Source: Pseudomonadota bacterium (GTDB lineage Bacteria > Pseudomonadota > Alphaproteobacteria > Rhodobacterales > Rhodobacteraceae). From it: 64,000 nucleotides of DNA. The notes below the pieces were generated by a model that searched no databases, was not told where the DNA came from, and saw nothing but the letters and a program-made list of their open reading frames with translations. The translations under genes were made by a program, and so were the position numbers. This document shows, piece by piece, positions 18,270 to 25,788 of this stretch. Each line of letters opens with the position of its first letter. Positions within the stretch are counted from its first letter, which is position 1. Where the stretch lies: assembly GCA_018240425.1 (NCBI GenBank), contig JAFEFU010000064.1:1-64000 (forward strand). The letters are read 5' to 3'.

Positions 18270-18345
18270 CTGAACTCCAATCCCTTCCGGCCAGCCGGCC
18301 GTGCACTCCCTGCGCCCCGCCGGAAATACGGCGGAACGGCCCTTC

Positions 18346-18912
18346 CTATGTCTCCAGCGCCCGCCGCAGCGGCCTGACCGGCCTGCGGTCGGGGAAGATC
18401 TCGTGGATCTCGGTGCGCTGCGCGTTGCCGCGCGCCCCGAGCGACGGGTCGCCCAGACAGAAGGCCTCGACCCAGCAGCCGTTGGCGAGGATCACCTCGT
18501 GCCGGTCGAACTCGACCAGGATGTAGCCGACGCCGAGGACCGCACAGGTACGGACGGCTCTGCCGCCACACAGGTGCTTGACCGGCACCAGCGCATCGCC
18601 AAGGCCCGGGGCCTCGGGCACGCCGAACGGCAGCCGGTCCGGGCGGACCAGAAGCCTCAGGTTGGGACTGCAGAGCATGTCACGCTCGGGCAGCCCCTTG
18701 TCCAGGGCCCCGGCTGTCACCAGGACCGGCTGAAGGTGCGGCACAATAGCCAGCTGCCCATAGTCGTAGTCCCGCCGGAAAACCCGGCGCAGGGTCTGCA
18801 ATCCATTGTCGCGGGTGACGATCCGGTCACCCGCGCAAAGCTCCTCGACCGACTTTTCACCGCCGAGGGTCGTGATCAAGGTTCCGCTGGTAAAGCAGGG
18901 CACGATATCCAA
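18346..18912 (-). CDS. Stand-alone Hint-domain protein
   Basis: A 188-residue product that is almost entirely a Hint_2 domain, beginning within five residues at the catalytic-type Cys (CFTSGTLITTLGGEKSVEEL) and including GDRIVTRDNGLQTLRRVF, MLCSPNLRLLVR and FDRHEVILANGCWVEAF. It aligns in order with the RTX protein's C-terminal domain. The start is uncertain: TTG 18912 with a weak GGGAAA upstream, or GTG 18903. An upstream in-frame stop lies at 18937-18939, so no N-terminal RTX part is attached. It is either a genuine free Hint protein or the surviving end of a broken RTX-Hint gene. Confidence 0.7.
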   Translation of the reverse strand: MDIVPCFTSGTLITTLGGEKSVEELCAGDRIVTRDNGLQTLRRVFRRDYDYGQLAIVPHLQPVLVTAGALDKGLPERDMLCSPNLRLLVRPDRLPFGVPEAPGLGDALVPVKHLCGGRAVRTCAVLGVGYILVEFDRHEVILANGCWVEAFCLGDPSLGARGNAQRTEIHEIFPDRRPVRPLRRALET

Positions 18913-19446
18913 TTTCCCGACAAAAAATCTTGAAACTCACCGGTTGGCCGGCACTCGTCCATTCATTCGGGTCTTTGGCTAATTCCGGCCTTTCCCGCCT
19001 TGGCCGACCAGGTCATGCGCCCCGGTCAAGGCCAGATGGCCGGCAAAAGATGGCGAAAATGTGGCGCATTTCAGGGCGTTACTGTTGCCCAACCCCCGTC
19101 CCGCAAGGGTCACGCCGCGCGATTGGGTACAGGCGCGAAATAGTCGCCATTTCGGCCAACATGCTGCTATCAAATGGTATTTCTACCGTTCTCCTGCCCG
19201 GGACGGTCAGAGCGCCTCTCCGAAACCTGTCCTTTCGTTAGCTAACCGTTGAACAGGTGCGAACAATCACCCCCCTGGAGCGCCACGCAAAAAAGATTCC
19301 GGGCATTTTTGCGGCAGGGTCCGGCGTTTCCTCGCGGGCCACAAAGCCGGAGGGCTGCCCCCCGATTGGTTCACCCCCGCCGCGCGCCGCCGGAGGGGCG
19401 CGCCGAATCTGCCCGAAGGGCGGGCGATGATGGGCTGAAGGCGCGC
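18913..19446. other. 534-base intergenic region with several dyads
   Basis: No gene recognised. It is AT-richer than its surroundings. It holds a perfect inverted repeat CGAAAT-N7-ATTTCG (19136-19154), an imperfect relative near 19054-19072, and the concentric dyad at 19225-19258. The promoter of the Hint gene should be at its left end. Confidence 0.5.
19225..19258. repeat. Concentric nested dyad ACCTGT-N6-GTTAGCTAAC-N6-ACAGGT
   Basis: The 10-bp perfect palindrome at 19237-19246 lies at the exact centre of outer arms ACCTGT (19225-19230) and ACAGGT (19253-19258). Both spacers are six bases. No T tract follows, so it does not look like a terminator. A protein-binding site is more likely. Confidence 0.5.
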
Positions 19447-19530
19447 TGGTGCCCGGAGCGGGACTCGAACCCGCATGACTTGCGTCGGCGGTGTTTGAGA
19501 CCGCTGCGTCTACCATTCCGCCATCCGGGC
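19447..19530 (-). tRNA. tRNA-Leu (anticodon CAA), CCA encoded
   Basis: Read leftward, the gene has a seven-base acceptor stem GCCCGGA/TCCGGGC, an anticodon stem GCGGT/ACCGC closing the loop CTCAAAC (anticodon CAA), a long class II variable arm, GGTTCGAGTCC in the T arm and a genomic CCA at 19447-19449. The length of 84 bases including CCA is normal for tRNA-Leu. Confidence 0.95.
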
Positions 19531-19578
19531 GCGCGCCAACAGATAGCCGCGCCCCGCCGCGATGGCAAGGCGCGGGCC

Positions 19579-20433
19579 TTAGATGTTGTCGGTGCTGAAC
19601 GTGTCGCAGGCGCGGATCGAGCCGGCCTTGTAGCCGGTCGCCAGCCAGCGCTGGCGCTGCTCGGAGGTGCCGTGGGTGAAGCTGTCGGGCATGGGCACCC
19701 GCCCGGCACTTCTTTGCAGCGTGTCGTCGCCGATGCGCGCGGCGGCATCGACCGCCTCCTGGATGTCGCCGGGCTCGAGCGTGCCCAGCTTGTCGGCGGC
19801 CTGGCGCGCCCAGACCCCGGACAGGCAGTCGGCCTGCAACTCGATGCGCACCGAGATGGCGTTGCTGTCGGCCTCGGAGGCTTGCTGGCGGGCGGCATTG
19901 GCCTTTGCGAGGATGCCCAGTTCGTCCTGGACATGGTGGCCGACCTCGTGGGCGACGACATAGGCTGCCGCGAAATCGCCATGCGCACCCAGTTGCTGCG
20001 AGAGCGTGACGAAAAAGCCGGTGTCGAGATAGACCTTCTTGTCCTCGGGGCAGTAGAAGGGGCCGGTGGCCTCGGACGCGCCACCGCAGGCGGAGCCGGT
20101 CGCGCCCTTGAACAGGACCAGGGTCGTGGGCGTGTAGGTCCGCCCCAGCTCCCTCTGGAAGATGTCGCCCCAGACCTGCTCGGTGTCGGCCAGCGTGACC
20201 GAGACGAATTTCGCCGCCTGCTCGTCCTCGGGGGTGATCTGGCCGCCGCCCGAGGAGATCTGGCCGCCCTCCGACAGGCCCTGTTGCAGGACCGCCAGCG
20301 GATCGCCGCCAAGCGCCCAGACGATCAGCGCCACGGCAACCAGCCCCAGGCCGCCGCCACCCGCGACGCGGCCGACGCCCATGCCCCTGCGGTCCTCGAC
20401 ATTGTCGCTTTCGCGCCGGCCTTCCCACTTCAT
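19579..20433 (-). CDS. ypfJ: Neutral zinc metallopeptidase, YpfJ family
   Basis: A 284-residue membrane-anchored protein. A cytoplasmic Arg/Gly-rich start precedes one transmembrane segment (residues ~27-42), then a periplasmic domain with the zinc motif HEVGHH (162-167) and the downstream ELQADCLSGVWA, which supplies the third ligand, as in PF04228. Cys pairs (SACGG, FYCPED, ADCLSG, RACDTF) may form disulfides. The ATG at 20433 has GGGGGA upstream. It lies just beyond tRNA-Leu on the same strand and is divergent from the YqaA gene. Substrates of this family are largely unknown. Confidence 0.9.
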   Translation of the reverse strand: MKWEGRRESDNVEDRRGMGVGRVAGGGGLGLVAVALIVWALGGDPLAVLQQGLSEGGQISSGGGQITPEDEQAAKFVSVTLADTEQVWGDIFQRELGRTYTPTTLVLFKGATGSACGGASEATGPFYCPEDKKVYLDTGFFVTLSQQLGAHGDFAAAYVVAHEVGHHVQDELGILAKANAARQQASEADSNAISVRIELQADCLSGVWARQAADKLGTLEPGDIQEAVDAAARIGDDTLQRSAGRVPMPDSFTHGTSEQRQRWLATGYKAGSIRACDTFSTDNI

Positions 20434-20570
20434 CTCACATCCCCCCGGCCCTGCGGCCCACCCTTGACGCGCCGATCCTACCCGCGCCCGGCGCCCCCTG
20501 TCACGGAGCTTTTCCTTGACCTCGCGCCCGCCCTGTGGCCAATGGCGCGGGCAACCACTGGCCCGAGGCG

Positions 20571-21161
20571 ATGTTTCAGAAACTCTATGACTGGACCCTG
20601 TCCTGGGCGCGCTCCCCGAACGCCACCGTGGCGCTCGGCACCATTTCCTTCGTCGAAAGCTCGGTCTTTCCGATCCCGGCCGATGTCCTCTTCATCCCGA
20701 TGTGCGCGGCCCGGCCCGAGCGCGCCATGCGGCTGGCGGCGATCGCCTCGGTCACCTCGGTGCTCGGCGGCATCTTCGGCTGGCTGATCGGGCATTTCGC
20801 CTTCGCCTGGCTGGCGCGCCCGGTCCTCGAGTTCTACCACAAGCTCGACGCCTTCGAGGCGATGCGCGCCGAGGTGGCGGGCAGCACCTGGATCATCCTC
20901 GTCCTTCTCGTCACCTCGGGCCTCGCCCACCTGCCGCCGATGAAGGTGGTGACCATCCTTTCCGGGGTGGTGGGCTTCAGCCTGCCCTTGTTCATCCTGT
21001 CGGCCATCGTCGCCCGCGGCGCGCGCTTCTATGCCCTGGCCTGGGCGCTCCGCCGCTATGGGGCCGTCGTGCTCGATTTCGTCGAGCGGCGGCTGGGGCT
21101 GGTGGTCGGCACCCTCCTCGCCCTGCTGCTGGGCCTCTACGGCGTCACGAGGTTCCTGTGA
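20571..21161 (+). CDS. YqaA/DedA-like small membrane protein
   Basis: A 196-residue inner-membrane protein of the SNARE-associated (DedA-like, YqaA) family. It has the early motif GTISFVESSVFPIPADVLFIPM, then a glycine-rich segment GGIFGWLIGHFAFAWLARP, and later LAHLPPMKVVTILSGVVGFSLPLFILS. Four to five hydrophobic spans are visible. ATG 20571 follows CCGAGGCG; an upstream in-frame ATG at 20535 adds an unlikely stretch. Its TGA overlaps the GTG of dsbB (GTGA), so translation is coupled. DedA relatives act in lipid flipping and membrane homeostasis; the role of this branch is not settled. Confidence 0.85.
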   Translation: MFQKLYDWTLSWARSPNATVALGTISFVESSVFPIPADVLFIPMCAARPERAMRLAAIASVTSVLGGIFGWLIGHFAFAWLARPVLEFYHKLDAFEAMRAEVAGSTWIILVLLVTSGLAHLPPMKVVTILSGVVGFSLPLFILSAIVARGARFYALAWALRRYGAVVLDFVERRLGLVVGTLLALLLGLYGVTRFL

Positions 21162-21619
21162 GCCGCGACGCCCGCATCCTCGCCCTTCTGGCCGGCCTCG
21201 GGTCGGCGGCGCTTCTCGGCGGGGCCTATGTCTTCCAGATGCTCGGCTATGCGCCCTGCGAGCTCTGCCTGTTGCAGCGCTGGCCGCACGCGCTGGCGAT
21301 CCTTCTCGGTCTTTTCGTCTGGCAGACGGGCCGGCGGCCGCTGGCCTGGGCCGGGGCGCTGGCGGCGCTGGCGACGGCCGGCCTCGGCGTCTATCACACC
21401 GGGGTTGAGCGCGGCTTCTGGATCGGCCCTTCCACCTGTTCGTCAGGGGGCATCCAGGGCCTGTCGCCCGGCGACCTGATGACCCAGATCATGAACGCCC
21501 CGCTGGTGCGCTGCAACGAGGTCGCCTGGAGCCTTTTCGGCCTGTCGATGGCCTCGTGGAACGCGCTCCTGTCCCTGGGGCTGGCGCTTCTGTGGGTGGC
21601 GGCGGCGCGGCGGCGCTGA
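21158..21619 (+). CDS. dsbB: Disulfide bond formation protein B
   Basis: A 153-residue inner-membrane quinone-linked oxidase that reoxidises DsbA. It has four hydrophobic segments, the first redox pair CELC (Cys34, Cys37) followed by LLQRWPH, and the second periplasmic pair Cys94 (PSTCSSGG) and Cys119 (VRCNEVAW). The start is a GTG overlapping the preceding stop. Its own stop abuts the stop of the convergent Lrp gene with no base between, inside an 18-bp palindrome. Confidence 0.92.
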   Translation: MSRDARILALLAGLGSAALLGGAYVFQMLGYAPCELCLLQRWPHALAILLGLFVWQTGRRPLAWAGALAALATAGLGVYHTGVERGFWIGPSTCSSGGIQGLSPGDLMTQIMNAPLVRCNEVAWSLFGLSMASWNALLSLGLALLWVAAARRR

Positions 21620-21628
21620 TCAGCGCCG
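21611..21628. terminator. 18-bp perfect palindrome across two abutting stop codons
   Basis: CGGCGCTGA/TCAGCGCCG is self-complementary. Its centre is the exact junction between the dsbB TGA and the reverse-strand TGA of the Lrp gene. It can fold into a hairpin in either transcript. No T tract follows, so bidirectional termination is a guess. Confidence 0.45.
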
Positions 21629-22051
21629 GCCGGCGCGGCGGGTGGACAGAAGCAGGCTGGTCTCGCTGGCCAGAACCCCCTCGTAGTTCCTGACCCGAAG
21701 GATCAGCGCATCGAGATCCTCGAGCGTGCGGGTGCCGATCTCGGCGATCAGATCCCACCGCCCGTTGGTCGAGTGGACGGCGACCACCTCGGGCAGGCCG
21801 GTCAGGCGGGCGGTGATCCGCTCTTGCCCGCGGCCCTCGATCGCGATCATCATCAGCCCGCGCACCGGCATTTCCGCCACGTCGCTGCGGGTCAGGACGG
21901 TGAATCCGGTGATCTCGCCCCGCGCCACCAGCCGCTCCAGACGCGCGCGGACGGTGGCGCGCGCCAGCCCCAGCCGGTCCGCCAGCTCCGACCAGCTGGC
22001 CCGCCCGTCGCGCCGCAACTCGCTGATCAGCGCCTGATCGGTATCGTCCAT
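21620..22051 (-). CDS. Lrp/AsnC-family regulator, probably of the arginase operon
   Basis: A 143-residue regulator with an N-terminal helix-turn-helix (residues ~2-50: LISELRRDGRASWSELADRL and ARATVRARLERLVARGEITGF) and a C-terminal RAM/AsnC ligand domain (GLPEVVAVHSTNGRWDLIAE). ATG 22051 is chosen with GGAGG about ten bases upstream. It is divergent from the arginase-CtlX-ornithine cyclodeaminase operon, across a 112-base gap, a classical arrangement for Lrp-type control of amino-acid catabolism. Arginine, ornithine or citrulline could be the effector (inference). Confidence 0.9.
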   Translation of the reverse strand: MDDTDQALISELRRDGRASWSELADRLGLARATVRARLERLVARGEITGFTVLTRSDVAEMPVRGLMMIAIEGRGQERITARLTGLPEVVAVHSTNGRWDLIAEIGTRTLEDLDALILRVRNYEGVLASETSLLLSTRRAGRR

Positions 22052-22075
22052 TCCGGTCAATCCTCCTGCCATATC

Positions 22076-22086
22076 GGACAAAGTCC
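22076..22086. promoter_or_regulatory. Small dyad in the Lrp-arginase intergenic region
   Basis: GGAC-AAA-GTCC lies just upstream of the Lrp gene in the shared divergent control region. It is a candidate binding half for the regulator, but it is short and unproven. Confidence 0.3.
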
Positions 22087-22163
22087 AGCCCGCATCGACA
22101 ATAATCCGGCTTCAAACCGACGCAATATGGTTCATCCTGTTGAAAATACCAAGGGGCCCCGCC

Positions 22164-23093
22164 ATGACCAAGAACTGCATCCTGATCGGTGCGCCGATCG
22201 ACGCCGGGCAAAGGCGCGCGGGCTGCCTGATGGGTCCGGCGGCCTACCGCGTCGCGGGCCTCGGCCCCTCGATCACCGAGCTTGGGCATCTGGTCAGCGA
22301 CTGGGGCGATGTCGCGCTGCCGCCGCTCGAGCCCGCGGCCTGCCCGAACCCCGCCGTCCATTCGCTGTCCGAGATCGTCGGCTGGACCCGCGCCCTCAGC
22401 GCCCGCACCGCCGAGGCCCTGGCCGAGGGCGGCTTTCCGATCATCCTCGGCGGCGACCATTCGCTGGCGCTCGGCTCGGTCGCAGGCGCCGCCCGCCATG
22501 CCGCGGACCGGGGCCGGCCGCTGTTCGTCCTGTGGCTTGACGCGCATTCCGATATCCACACGCCGCTGACCACCCAGTCCGGCAACCTGCACGGCACGCC
22601 CGTCGCCTATATCGCCGGCCACCGGGGCTTTGACGCCTTGCCCCCCTTCCCCGCCCCGGTCCCCGAGGAACGCATCTGCCTTTACGGCATCCGTTCGGTC
22701 GATCCGGCCGAACATGCCAGCCTTCTGAAGACCGACATGGCGATCTGCGACATGCGGGTTCTGGACGAGCGCGGGATCGTCGCGCCCCTGCGCGAGTTCC
22801 TCGACCGGGTGCGCGCGGCCAACGGGATGCTGCATGTCTCGCTCGATGTCGATTTCCTCGACCCGTCGATCGCGCCGGCGGTCGGCACCACCGTGCCCGG
22901 CGGCGCCACCTTCCGCGAGGCGCATCTGGTGATGGAGCTTCTGCACGAAAGCCGCCTTGTCACCTCGCTCGACCTTGTGGAGCTGAACCCGTTCCTCGAC
23001 GAACGCGGGCGCACCGCGAAACTGATGGTGGAACTGGTGGGTTCGCTGATGGGCCGCAAGGTCTTCGACCGCCCGACCCGGAGCTTCGGATGA
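22164..23093 (+). CDS. rocF: Arginase
   Basis: It hydrolyses arginine to ornithine and urea, and has 309 residues. The binuclear manganese motifs of the ureohydrolase family are all present: IILGGDHSLALGS, LWLDAHSDIHT and HVSLDVDFLDPSIAPAVGT. The N-terminal IGAPIDAGQRRAGCLMGP is arginase-like rather than agmatinase-like. ATG 22164 is preceded by AAGGGG. The stop overlaps the next gene by ATGA. First gene of a three-gene operon that converts arginine and probably citrulline to ornithine and then proline. Confidence 0.92.
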   Translation: MTKNCILIGAPIDAGQRRAGCLMGPAAYRVAGLGPSITELGHLVSDWGDVALPPLEPAACPNPAVHSLSEIVGWTRALSARTAEALAEGGFPIILGGDHSLALGSVAGAARHAADRGRPLFVLWLDAHSDIHTPLTTQSGNLHGTPVAYIAGHRGFDALPPFPAPVPEERICLYGIRSVDPAEHASLLKTDMAICDMRVLDERGIVAPLREFLDRVRAANGMLHVSLDVDFLDPSIAPAVGTTVPGGATFREAHLVMELLHESRLVTSLDLVELNPFLDERGRTAKLMVELVGSLMGRKVFDRPTRSFG

Positions 23094-24052
23094 CCTTCCT
23101 TCCCGCCCGAAACCTGTTGCAGGCGCCGAACGCGGTGGTGATGATCCGCCCCCACGCCTTCGCGCCGAACCCCGAAACCCGCGCCGACAATGCCTTTCAG
23201 ACCAGCGCCAACGCGGCCGGCGCGGACCTGAGCCTGAGCGCCCGCGACGAACATGACCGCGCCGTCGAGACCCTGCGGCGCCACGGCGTCACCGTCCATG
23301 TGTTCGAGGACGACGGCAGCCGCGACACGCCGGACAGCGTCTTCCCCAACAACTGGTTCTCGACCCATCCCGGCGGCCAGGTCGCGGTCTATCCGATGTA
23401 TGCCGCCAGCCGCCGCCGCGAGCGGCGCGCCGACGTTCTGGAAATGCTGAAACGCGACTACCGCGTGCAGGAAATCATCGACATGTCGGGGCTTGAGGAG
23501 GACGGGCTGGCACTGGAAGGGACCGGGGCGATGGTGCTCGACCATATCGGGCGCATCGCCTACACGGTGCGTTCGAACCGTGCCGACCCGGTGGCGCTGG
23601 AACGGTTCTGCACCCATTTCGCCTATGAGCCCATCGCCTTCGACGCCGTGGATGGCCAGGGCCGCGCCGTCTATCACACCAACGTGCTGATGTGCATCGC
23701 CACCGATTTCGCGCTCGTCGGCCTTGACCTGGTGCCCGACGGGCACCGCCGCGCCACCATCGCGCAGCGGCTGGCGGAAACCGGCAAGACCGTGATCCCG
23801 CTGACCGAGGCGCAGATCGGCGACTTCGCCGGCAACGCCATCGAGCTGAGCGGGCGGGACGGGCGCATTCTGGCGCTGTCCCGCCGCGCCGCCGGGGCGC
23901 TGAGCGACCATCAGCGCGCCGAGATCGAACGCAGCGCCCGGATCGTGGCGCTCGACGTGCCCACCATCGAGCATGCGGGGGGCTCGGTGCGCTGCATGAT
24001 CGCGGGCGTGCACCTGTCGCCGCGCCTCGCCCAGACAGGAGTCGCCGAATGA
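23090..24052 (+). CDS. ctlX: CtlX-type citrulline hydrolase / amidinotransferase-fold protein
   Basis: A 320-residue member of the arginine deiminase/DDAH (guanidino-modifying) fold. Segments that fit are VVMIRPHAFAPNPETRADN, PDSVFPNNWFSTHPGG (substrate loop), ALEGTGAMVLDH, VYHTNVLMCIATDFAL (catalytic His region) and GGSVRCMIAGVHL with the expected nucleophilic Cys. The related CtlX/citrulline ureidase branch cuts citrulline to ornithine, CO2 and ammonia, which fits its place between arginase and ornithine cyclodeaminase. ATGA overlaps exist on both sides. A dimethylarginine hydrolase role is an alternative. Confidence 0.82.
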   Translation: MTFLPARNLLQAPNAVVMIRPHAFAPNPETRADNAFQTSANAAGADLSLSARDEHDRAVETLRRHGVTVHVFEDDGSRDTPDSVFPNNWFSTHPGGQVAVYPMYAASRRRERRADVLEMLKRDYRVQEIIDMSGLEEDGLALEGTGAMVLDHIGRIAYTVRSNRADPVALERFCTHFAYEPIAFDAVDGQGRAVYHTNVLMCIATDFALVGLDLVPDGHRRATIAQRLAETGKTVIPLTEAQIGDFAGNAIELSGRDGRILALSRRAAGALSDHQRAEIERSARIVALDVPTIEHAGGSVRCMIAGVHLSPRLAQTGVAE

Positions 24053-25119
24053 CGACCAGACCCAACCTTAACATCGTCCCTTTCATCAGCGTCGACAACA
24101 TGATGCGGCTGGTTCTTCACCTTGGCGTCGAGCGGGTCCTGACCGAGCTTGCCGCCGAGATCGAGCGTGACTTCCGCCGCTGGCCGCTGTTTGACAAGAC
24201 CCCGCGCGTCGCCTCGCATTCCGACGTGGGGGTGATCGAGCTGATGCCGACCTCCGACGGAGAGATGTATGGGTTCAAATATGTGAACGGCCACCCGAAG
24301 AACATGAGGGAAGGCCTGCAAACCGTTACCGCGTTTGGACTTCTTGCCGATGTGAACACCGGCTACCCGGTGCTTCTGTCGGAAATGACCATCCTGACCG
24401 CGCTCAGGACCGCCGCCATGTCGGCGCTGGCGGCCAAATGGCTGGCGCCGAAAGGGGCGGCCTGCATGGCGCTGATCGGCAACGGCGCCCAGGCAGAGTT
24501 CCAGGCGCTGGCCTTCCAGGCGGTCTGCGGCATCGCCGAGGTGCGCCTCTACGACCTCGACCCTGCGGCGACGCGCAAGTGCGCGGCCAACCTGAGGGGC
24601 ACCGGGCTGAAGGTCACCGCCTGCGCCAGCGCCGAAGAGGCGATCCTTGGCGCGCAGATCATCACCACCGTCACCGCCGACAAGCAATATGCGACGATCC
24701 TGACCGACAACATGGTCGGCAACGGCGTCCACATCAACGCGGTCGGCGGCGACTGCCCCGGCAAGACCGAGCTCCACCGCGACATCCTGCTGCGCTCGGA
24801 CATCTATGTCGAATATCCGCCCCAGACCCGGATCGAGGGCGAAATCCAGCAGCTTGCCCCCGACCACCCGGTCAAGGAACTGTGGCAGGTGATGACCGGC
24901 CAGATCGCCGGACGGGCCGACGCGCGCGCCATCACCCTCTTCGATTCGGTCGGCTTCGCGATCGAGGATTTCTCGGCCTTGCGCTATGTGCACGGGAAGT
25001 TGCAGACCCTGCCCAAGTCGCTGGCCTTCAGCGCCGACCTCGACATGATCGCCGACCCCGACGAGCCGCGCGATCTTTACGGGATGCTCCTGCGCAAGAA
25101 GGCGGCGCTGGTCGCCTGA
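24049..25119 (+). CDS. ocd: Ornithine cyclodeaminase
   Basis: It converts ornithine directly to proline with release of ammonia, using bound NAD. The 356-residue length and the mu-crystallin-like fold fit: the Rossmann motif ALIGNGAQAEFQALAF, then EVRLYDLDPAATRKC, INAVGGDCPGKTELH with the catalytic Asp, and the long C-terminal extension of the OCD branch. TALRTAAMSALAAKWLA is the substrate-region signature. It starts at the overlapping ATGA and completes the arginase/CtlX/OCD route to proline. Confidence 0.93.
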   Translation: MTTRPNLNIVPFISVDNMMRLVLHLGVERVLTELAAEIERDFRRWPLFDKTPRVASHSDVGVIELMPTSDGEMYGFKYVNGHPKNMREGLQTVTAFGLLADVNTGYPVLLSEMTILTALRTAAMSALAAKWLAPKGAACMALIGNGAQAEFQALAFQAVCGIAEVRLYDLDPAATRKCAANLRGTGLKVTACASAEEAILGAQIITTVTADKQYATILTDNMVGNGVHINAVGGDCPGKTELHRDILLRSDIYVEYPPQTRIEGEIQQLAPDHPVKELWQVMTGQIAGRADARAITLFDSVGFAIEDFSALRYVHGKLQTLPKSLAFSADLDMIADPDEPRDLYGMLLRKKAALVA

Positions 25120-25181
25120 TCCCCCTTGCCTTGCGGCAGCGCTGCGGTTCCTCTGGCGGCAGGAATCGAAGGGCGGGCAGG

Positions 25182-25652
25182 ATGAGCAAGAGCCTGAAAC
25201 GTGTCGAGGCGGCCCTGGTCGCGGCGGGGCTGCGCCCCGAGATCCGCGCGCTCGACGCCAGTTCGCGCACCGCGGCCGAGGCGGCGGCGGCGGTGGGCTG
25301 CGCGCTCGACCAGATCGCCAAGTCGATCATCTTCCGCGGCGAGACGGGCGGCCATGTCCTTCTGTTCGTGACCGCGGGCGGCAACCGGGTCGATCCGGCC
25401 CGTGCCGCGGAGGTCGCGGGCGAGCCCCTGGGCAAGGCCGACGCCGACCTGATCCGGGCCGAGACCGGCTTTGCCATCGGCGGCGTCGCGCCCGTCGGCC
25501 ACCTGTCGCCGGTCCGGGCCTTCTTCGATCCCCGCCTGATGGACTTCCCGCAGGTCTGGGCGGCGGCGGGGACGCCCCACCATGTGTTCGCGATCGCGCC
25601 CGCGCGGCTTCTGTCCCTTGCCGGCGCCAGCCTCGCCCGCTTCACCGCCTGA
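25182..25652 (+). CDS. YbaK/EbsC-type aminoacyl-tRNA deacylase
   Basis: A 156-residue trans-editing protein of the YbaK/ProX family that clears mischarged tRNA (usually Cys- or Ala-tRNA-Pro). The fold is recognisable from CALDQIAKSIIF with the conserved Lys, LLFVTAGGNRVDPARAAEV, and TGFAIGGVAPVGHLSP, which holds the GxxPxG motif. ATG 25182 follows GGGCAGG. It lies 62 bases behind ocd on the same strand and may be read through with it. Confidence 0.88.
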   Translation: MSKSLKRVEAALVAAGLRPEIRALDASSRTAAEAAAAVGCALDQIAKSIIFRGETGGHVLLFVTAGGNRVDPARAAEVAGEPLGKADADLIRAETGFAIGGVAPVGHLSPVRAFFDPRLMDFPQVWAAAGTPHHVFAIAPARLLSLAGASLARFTA

Positions 25653-25693
25653 CGCGCGGATTTCCGCCAAGCCGGGGCGGTGGAGGCGGGTGG

Positions 25694-25712
25694 ATGTTAA
25701 AATAATTCACAT
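25694..25712. promoter_or_regulatory. Upstream operator-like palindrome of the DUF2852 gene
   Basis: ATGTTAA-AATAA-TTCACAT has the same 7-5-7 design as the site at 25753, with one mismatch between its arms. It lies seven bases upstream of a TTGACG -35-like hexamer (25719-25724). Confidence 0.5.
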
Positions 25713-25752
25713 CAATCCTTGACGCGGGCGCCCGCTCCACCGATCTTCCGTC

Positions 25753-25771
25753 ATGTGAAGGGCATTCACAT
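25753..25771. promoter_or_regulatory. Downstream operator-like palindrome of the DUF2852 gene
   Basis: ATGTGAA-GGGCA-TTCACAT is a perfect 7-5-7 inverted repeat. It lies where the transcript should start and ends 17 bases before the ATG at 25789. With the copy at 25694 (centres 59 bases apart) it brackets the core promoter, as in repression by looping or by two dimers. Confidence 0.6.
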
Positions 25772-25788
25772 AGGAAACGGAGGTTCCC

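Noticed and set aside
25753-25771. CRP/FNR or PpsR site at the DUF2852 promoter
   Set aside because: The spacing is wrong for each: N7 instead of N6 between TGTGA and TCACA, N11 instead of N12 between TGT and ACA, and no TTGAT-N4-ATCAA.
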